Source: Clostridia bacterium (lineage in GTDB: Bacteria; Bacillota; Clostridia; Christensenellales; Borkfalkiaceae). Taken from it: a stretch of 11,463 bases of DNA. The DNA lies in the NCBI GenBank assembly GCA_017503885.1, contig JAFVSF010000141.1:1-11463 (forward strand), written 5' to 3'. Below the pieces are notes generated by a model that saw nothing but the letters and a program-made list of their open reading frames with translations, had not been told where the DNA came from and searched no databases. This document shows, in pieces, positions 8,332-11,463 of the stretch. How positions within the stretch are numbered: the stretch's first letter is position 1; each line of letters opens with the position of its first letter. A program made the translations under genes and the position numbers.

Positions 8332-9018
8332 TTACCTCTTAATTTCCTTATTTCTCTTTTTAATGCAAAGTGATGCTACTATAAGATTGAGAATACCCAA
8401 GCCCAACGCAACCAGTGCCGTGATAATATTTCCCTCACTTGAAAGTAAAACGCTTTCTCTAAATATTCCACCTAAAATAAAGGCGATTGATATTCTTACA
8501 ACGAAAGCGAGAGTGATAATTGCAAAAAAACTTAAAACCGAGTAAAGCACTACTTTACCACTTTTAATAGGTGCAAAAAGATTGTTTACAAACCTCTTTC
8601 GGTCTACCTCGCTTACAAGTACTGAAACGAAAGCGGTCTCTTGAGGAAGTTCAAGTTCTTCTGTAAAACCTACCCTTTTTATTCGGTCTTTTACGTTTAA
8701 AATCGTTAAAATTCTATTATTTTTTCCGTAAACGACAACTTCGTATTCAAGGTACGCAAGCCCCTCATCTATTTTGCACATCAAAAATTTGCCTTTTTGC
8801 CTTTTGATTAGCATATATCGATGCACGTGCTTTCTCATTAAAAGGTCTGGTTCGTAAACAATAATTTCCTCATCCCCTCTCTGTTCCGTTTTTATGCCCC
8901 TGTCTTTAATTTTTCTTACAGCATAATTGTGTTGAAAGAGCATTTTTGGCAAAACGAAAACTTCAACGAAAACAAATAATGATATCGATACGGCTAGCAG
9001 TAAAATCCATAGTACCAT
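8332..9018 (-). CDS. Three-helix membrane protein, first gene of the LRR/GH3/AAA operon
   Basis: I do not recognise a named family. The product has 228 residues: a hydrophobic helix at 2-23, a soluble middle domain at about 30-150 rich in basic residues and beta-type stretches, and two more helices at about 155-183 and 198-219, ending in a basic tail (KKRNKEIKR). The positive-inside rule puts the middle domain and tail in the cytoplasm. I chose the ATG at 9018-9016 because AAGGAG lies 6 bases upstream. A longer reading from 9108 would start inside the -35 box of the promoter and lacks a ribosome site. The middle domain loosely resembles the cytoplasmic N-terminal domain of the next protein: a strand, then GKNN or AKGN, and later FT-x-x-x-x-x-L/I and a hydrophobic strand. 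The two may be related domains that pair. This resemblance is weak and by eye only. Confidence 0.8.
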   Translation of the reverse strand: MVLWILLLAVSISLFVFVEVFVLPKMLFQHNYAVRKIKDRGIKTEQRGDEEIIVYEPDLLMRKHVHRYMLIKRQKGKFLMCKIDEGLAYLEYEVVVYGKNNRILTILNVKDRIKRVGFTEELELPQETAFVSVLVSEVDRKRFVNNLFAPIKSGKVVLYSVLSFFAIITLAFVVRISIAFILGGIFRESVLLSSEGNIITALVALGLGILNLIVASLCIKKRNKEIKR

Positions 9019-9024
9019 AGATTT

Positions 9025-9030
9025 CTCCTT
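9025..9030 (-). promoter_or_regulatory. Ribosome binding site deciding the start at 9018
   Basis: AAGGAG is followed by 6 bases and the ATG at 9018-9016. It selects this methionine over the in-frame upstream one at 9108, which has no such site. Confidence 0.75.
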
Positions 9031-9039
9031 GAAGGCTAC

Positions 9040-9055
9040 GCACGCATACGCGTGC
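9040..9055 (-). promoter_or_regulatory. Hairpin in the operon leader
   Basis: A GC-rich stem GCACGC/GCGTGC with a four-base loop can be extended by two G-U pairs. It stands out in a very AT-rich leader of roughly 60 bases and ends about 10 bases before the ribosome site. It could stabilise the messenger's 5' end or modulate initiation; it has no T-run, so it is not a terminator. Confidence 0.5.
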
Positions 9056-9084
9056 ACGCCATATAAAATAAAATAATATACTAA

Positions 9085-9113
9085 ATTATAGCATTGGTTA
9101 AAATGCATGTCAA
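9085..9113 (-). promoter_or_regulatory. Perfect sigma-A promoter of the four-gene operon
   Basis: Read on the minus strand, TTGACA (9113-9108) and TATAAT (9090-9085) are separated by exactly 17 bases, matching all twelve consensus positions. Transcription should begin near 9078, about 60 bases before the ATG at 9018. It lies between a terminator-like hairpin and the first operon gene, which marks 9018 to beyond position 1 as a transcription unit separate from the sporulation genes. It implies expression by the housekeeping sigma factor in vegetative cells rather than by sigma-E or sigma-G. Confidence 0.88.
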
Positions 9114-9142
9114 CATAATTTTTAAAAAAATGACAAAATAAG

Positions 9143-9169
9143 ACACCGAAGACTTAAAGTCTTCGGCGT
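9143..9169 (-). terminator. Intrinsic terminator between sigG and the operon promoter, possibly bidirectional
   Basis: A 12-base-pair stem (9143-9154 with 9158-9169, one G-U pair on the minus strand) encloses a three-base loop. On the minus strand it is followed by a U-rich tract (CTTATTTT, then after GTCA a run of seven T). On the plus strand six T follow directly, with one A-C mismatch in the stem. The position suggests it ends transcripts coming from sigG. The plus-strand tail looks more canonical, so it may act both ways. Confidence 0.6.
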
Positions 9170-9177
9170 TTTTTAAC

Positions 9178-9266
9178 TTAGGCTATGTCACAACGTATGA
9201 CTGATTAAATTTAAAGGGTTAGATACAAGGCAACGTGACGTTGCATCCGTGTATTTAGCCTAACTC
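9178..9266. repeat. Structured inverted-repeat element A
   Basis: A perfect hairpin GCAACG-TGA-CGTTGC (9230-9244) sits inside a longer imperfect stem pairing about 9216-9226 with 9249-9260. TTAGGCTA at 9178-9185 is also the exact inverse of TAGCCTAA at 9256-9263. The head at 9209-9226 matches the head of element B (9279-9296) at 16 of 18 positions, so the two elements belong to one repeat family. There is no open frame and no resemblance to a tRNA. Confidence 0.55.
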
Positions 9267-9278
9267 TTACAAAGTGAG

Positions 9279-9406
9279 ATTTAAAGGATTAGATGCGAGC
9301 AAGACAAGGCGTTTGCTTTTTAGAGGCAGGGAGCGACCTCTTTGGTCGCAGGAATGTCTATAAAAAGCAAAGAACAAAGTATTGCGACGCATATAAGCCT
9401 TTAAAT
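9279..9406. repeat. Nested palindromic repeat element B (MITE-like)
   Basis: Three tiers of inverted repeats share one centre. The outer arms are 9279-9302 and 9382-9406, beginning ATTTAAAGG and matching at about 20 of 23 core positions. The middle arms are 9312-9322 and 9361-9371 (TTTGCTTTTTA and its exact inverse). The inner hairpin is GCGACC-TCTTT-GGTCGC at 9333-9349. The right arm overlaps the sigG stop codon (9403-9401). The element is about 128 bases long, encodes nothing and has no transposase nearby, as expected of a non-autonomous mobile or genome-dispersed repeat. It could also fold as RNA in the 3' end of the sigG transcript. Confidence 0.65.
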
Positions 9407-10171
9407 TATTGAATTTTTTATTCTTTTTAACGCTGTTTTCTCAAGTCTAGAAACCTGAGCTTGCGAAAGCCCTATTTCCACCGAAATTTCAGTTTGCGTT
9501 TTCCCCTCGTAATATCGCATATAAACTATTTTTCTTTCTCTTTCTTCCAACTTTAAAAGTGCTAGGTCTAAGGCAACGTTTTCAGTCCACCTCTCGTCTG
9601 TGTTTTTCTCGTCGCCAATCTGATCCATCAAAAGCAATTCATCCCCGTTTTTGTTATACACGGGGTCATAAAGCGAAACGGGATCTGCAATCGCATCAAG
9701 TGCGTATACAACCTCTTTTTCTGCTATGGCAAGCCTATTTGCAATCTCGCCCATAGTCGCAACGTCATCTTTTTCGGCCTCAATTTCCGAACGGGCTTGT
9801 AATACCCTATACGCCGTATCACGAATACTTCTAGAAACTCTTAAAGAATTATTCGTTCTTATTATCCTTTTAATCTCGCCAATAATCATTGGCACGGCAT
9901 AGGTAGAAAACCTTACCCCAACGCTTAAATCAAAATTTTCAACAGCCTTAATAAGCCCTATCATCCCTGCTTGAAACATATCCTCCGACGAAATTTTCGA
10001 CTGAGGAAATCTTTTTATAATTGAAAGCACCAATCTAACGTTTGCAAGCGTAAACACCTCACGAGCATCTCTATCGCCCTCTTTAATCTTTAAGAGCAAA
10101 TTTTCGCTCTCTTTGTGAGTAAGTTTTATAAGTTTAGACGTATCAATACCACATATATCTACTTTTCGCAT
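9401..10171 (-). CDS. sigG: RNA polymerase sporulation sigma factor SigG
   Basis: The 256-residue product is the late forespore sigma factor, which directs core RNA polymerase to forespore genes after engulfment. The N-terminus KVDICGIDTSKL is the sigma-G signature. Region 2 (about 40-105) contains NVRLVLSIIKRF, FQAGMIGLIKA and RFSTYAVPMIIGEIKR. The DPVSLYDPVYNKNGDE segment separates it from sigma-F. Region 4, with the helix-turn-helix KTQTEISVEIGLSQAQVSRLEK, is at about 224-245. I chose the ATG at 10171-10169 because AAGGAGG (10183-10177) lies 5 bases upstream; a GTG at 10177 would overlap that site. It lies downstream of sigE, as in most spore-formers, with its own sigma-F-like promoter in the 154-base gap. 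Its stop codon lies within the arm of a palindromic repeat. Confidence 0.95.
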   Translation of the reverse strand: MRKVDICGIDTSKLIKLTHKESENLLLKIKEGDRDAREVFTLANVRLVLSIIKRFPQSKISSEDMFQAGMIGLIKAVENFDLSVGVRFSTYAVPMIIGEIKRIIRTNNSLRVSRSIRDTAYRVLQARSEIEAEKDDVATMGEIANRLAIAEKEVVYALDAIADPVSLYDPVYNKNGDELLLMDQIGDEKNTDERWTENVALDLALLKLEERERKIVYMRYYEGKTQTEISVEIGLSQAQVSRLEKTALKRIKNSII

Positions 10172-10210
10172 TTGCACCTCCTTGAAAGTATGTACGAGAT
10201 GCTTACGATA

Positions 10211-10239
10211 AAGTATGCTCTTTTAAAAATTTTTTATAC
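10211..10239 (-). promoter_or_regulatory. Sigma-F-type promoter of sigG
   Basis: On the minus strand GTATA (10239-10235) fits the -35 consensus GYATA. After 14 bases, GAGCATACTT (10220-10211) fits the -10 pattern GG-n-n-A-n-A-M-T-W with one mismatch, the second G. It gives a start about 30-35 bases before the ATG at 10171. In Bacillus subtilis sigG is transcribed by sigma-F, so both motif and position agree. The spacer is at the short end. Confidence 0.55.
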
Positions 10240-10325
10240 AACCTAATAAAAACAACACCCTAAAAACGCAACTATTTTGTAGCATTAAACGAAAATTATT
10301 TTTAAAAAGCCTGCGTATATATCGA

Positions 10326-11039
10326 TTATTCGGCTGTTTTGGATAATTTCAAGAATTCTTTTCTAAGGCGCGCAACTATCTTCTTTTCAAGACGTGATAT
10401 GTAACTTTGGGATATGCCAAGAAGGTCTGCAACTTGCTTTTGCGTTAGTTCATCACCACCGGATAACCCAAATCTTAAATTCATTATTTGCCTTTCTCTT
10501 GGAGATAATTTTGCTATTGCCTCTCGCAACATTTGTCTTTCTGCACTAGCCTCAATATCTTTATAAACTACGTCGCTATCCGTACCTAATACGTCGGAAA
10601 GTAGCAGTTCATTTCCCTCGTAATCAACGTTTAAAGGCTCGTCTAAAGAGACCTCTCCTTTTAGCTTTACCACTCGCCTTAAATGCATTAAAATTTCATT
10701 TTCTATGCACCTTGATGCGTAGGTAGCAAGCTTTATATTTTTATCGGTATTAAAAGTTTTTACGGCTTTTATAAGCCCTATCGTTCCTACCGAAACTAGA
10801 TCTTCTAATTCCACTCCCGTATTGTCAAATTTGCGTGCAATATAGACTACCAAACGCAAATTATGCTCGATTAACGAACTTCTAACCCCATCTTCATCAT
10901 CTTGTAACCTCGTTAAAAGTTCTTGCTCTTCGGCAGGGGTAAACGGTTGTGGTAACGCCTCTGCCCCTGACAAATAATTGACAAACTTTTCTTCTCCACC
11001 AAAGATTTTTAAAATTAATTTCTTTAAAAACTTAAACAT
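10326..11039 (-). CDS. sigE: Pro-sigma-E, mother-cell sporulation sigma factor
   Basis: The 237-residue product is the early mother-cell sigma factor, made as an inactive membrane-bound precursor and cut by SpoIIGA. The N-terminus is an amphipathic, basic pro-sequence (FKFLKKLILKIF). Alignment of NYLSGAEALP with the Bacillus YYIGGSEALP predicts cleavage between Asn21 and Tyr22, a pro-sequence of about 21 residues against 27 in B. subtilis. Region 2 (about 53-122) has NLRLVVYIARKF, GTIGLIKAV and KLATYASRCIENEILM. SLDEPLN and ELLLSDVLGTD follow, and the region 4 helix-turn-helix is at about 199-218 (TQKQVADLLGISQSYISRLE). The ATG overlaps the spoIIGA stop by one base (TAATG), with GAGGGGG just upstream, so the two are translationally coupled. 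Confidence 0.96.
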   Translation of the reverse strand: MFKFLKKLILKIFGGEEKFVNYLSGAEALPQPFTPAEEQELLTRLQDDEDGVRSSLIEHNLRLVVYIARKFDNTGVELEDLVSVGTIGLIKAVKTFNTDKNIKLATYASRCIENEILMHLRRVVKLKGEVSLDEPLNVDYEGNELLLSDVLGTDSDVVYKDIEASAERQMLREAIAKLSPRERQIMNLRFGLSGGDELTQKQVADLLGISQSYISRLEKKIVARLRKEFLKLSKTAE

Positions 11040-11463
11040 TACGCCCCCTCGATTAAACTTGGACCTAAAAGTAAATCAAACTCCCCATTAGGAGAAATCG
11101 TACCGTTTGCCACTCCAATCATTACGTTATCTATTATATTAACCTTACCTAAAAAATATATCAAAAATTTTTCAGTTTTGTAAATAGGAAGATTATCCTC
11201 TCCTGACACAGTATTAATTTTTACAGTATCGCAATATGATAGCATTAAAACGTCTTGTTTTTGTAGATTTTCTGCAAATTTTTTTGAACAAACTACTATA
11301 GGACTATCTTTTTTATTGTAGATTAGCGAATTGCCACTATCTAAAAAACCATGACCAACAAAATATTTACCACCTATTTTTACTGCACATTTCAATGAAA
11401 AATTGGTAATTCTTCTCCTTTTTTAAAAATTCCGTATTACTTTTGAACTTAATTTGTACGATA
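11039..11463 (-). CDS. spoIIGA: SpoIIGA, pro-sigma-E processing peptidase: C-terminal part, apparent frameshift
   Basis: Only the 3' end is in the window. The open frame 11395-11039 encodes the aspartic-protease domain: AVKIGGKYF, then GFLDSGNSL with the catalytic aspartate of the family's LLDTGN motif, and the typical ending FDLLLGPSLIEG. In B. subtilis the protein sits in the asymmetric septum and cleaves pro-sigma-E. Upstream, this frame hits a stop at 11425-11423, while the neighbouring frame stays open from 11462 to 11370. That frame reads KSNTEFLKKEKNYQF and would join smoothly to SLKCAVKIGG if one T of a five-T run (11402-11398 on the minus strand) were absent. So the gene is either truly frameshifted or the run is miscalled. 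No convincing ribosome site supports an internal start at TTG 11395. The membrane domain lies beyond the edge. Confidence 0.85.

Noticed and set aside
9019..9108. Longer reading of the three-helix membrane protein starting at 9108
   Set aside because: It would start within the -35 box, lacks a ribosome site, and most of the added region is promoter and leader with a hairpin. The ATG at 9018 has AAGGAG at ideal spacing.
9170..9400. A tRNA or small protein gene in the gap downstream of sigG
   Set aside because: No cloverleaf, no CCA-like end, and no open frame with a ribosome site; the structure is explained by the palindromic elements.
10172..10177. GTG start for sigG at 10177
   Set aside because: The GTG overlaps the AAGGAGG site itself; the ATG at 10171 is spaced correctly and matches known SigG N-termini.

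Overview
This window is AT-rich, and every gene I can support lies on the minus strand, so transcription runs from high to low coordinates. The right end carries the sporulation cluster spoIIGA (3' part), sigE and sigG, in the order conserved in endospore-forming Bacillota. With the low G+C, the BspA-type leucine-rich-repeat protein and the GH3-related protein, this suggests an anaerobic spore-forming clostridium, plausibly an uncultured gut lineage. The lineage is inference; the sporulation genes are clear.

Layout from right to left. At 11463-11039 is the C-terminal part of SpoIIGA, the protease that activates pro-sigma-E; it appears frameshifted near 11400. Its stop codon shares one base with the start of sigE (11039-10326). 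After a 154-base gap with a good sigma-F-type promoter comes sigG (10171-9401). A gene-free stretch (9400-9019) follows. It holds a nested palindromic repeat touching the sigG stop codon, a second related hairpin element, a terminator-like hairpin, a perfect-consensus housekeeping promoter (TTGACA, 17 bases, TATAAT) and a short leader with its own hairpin.

That promoter drives a tight four-gene operon that runs off the left edge. The genes are: a 228-residue three-helix membrane protein (9018-8332); a 1415-residue membrane-anchored LRR_5/BspA-like protein with a cytoplasmic N-terminal domain (8325-4078); a 1155-residue GH3-like protein (4053-586); and an AAA+ ATPase with an N-terminal membrane helix (570-1, partial). 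The gaps are 6, 24 and 15 bases.

The operon is the interesting part. The GH3-like protein has lost the expected catalytic motifs, has no signal peptide, and continues through a two-helix membrane hairpin into a C-terminal domain that looks like a decayed copy of the AAA+ domain encoded next door. Predicted topology puts the GH3 part, both AAA parts and the small domains of the first two proteins in the cytoplasm, with only the LRR array outside. I read this as a candidate membrane complex: an external LRR recognition module coupled to an internal AAA+ machine with a pseudoenzyme scaffold. The function is unknown and the complex is inference.
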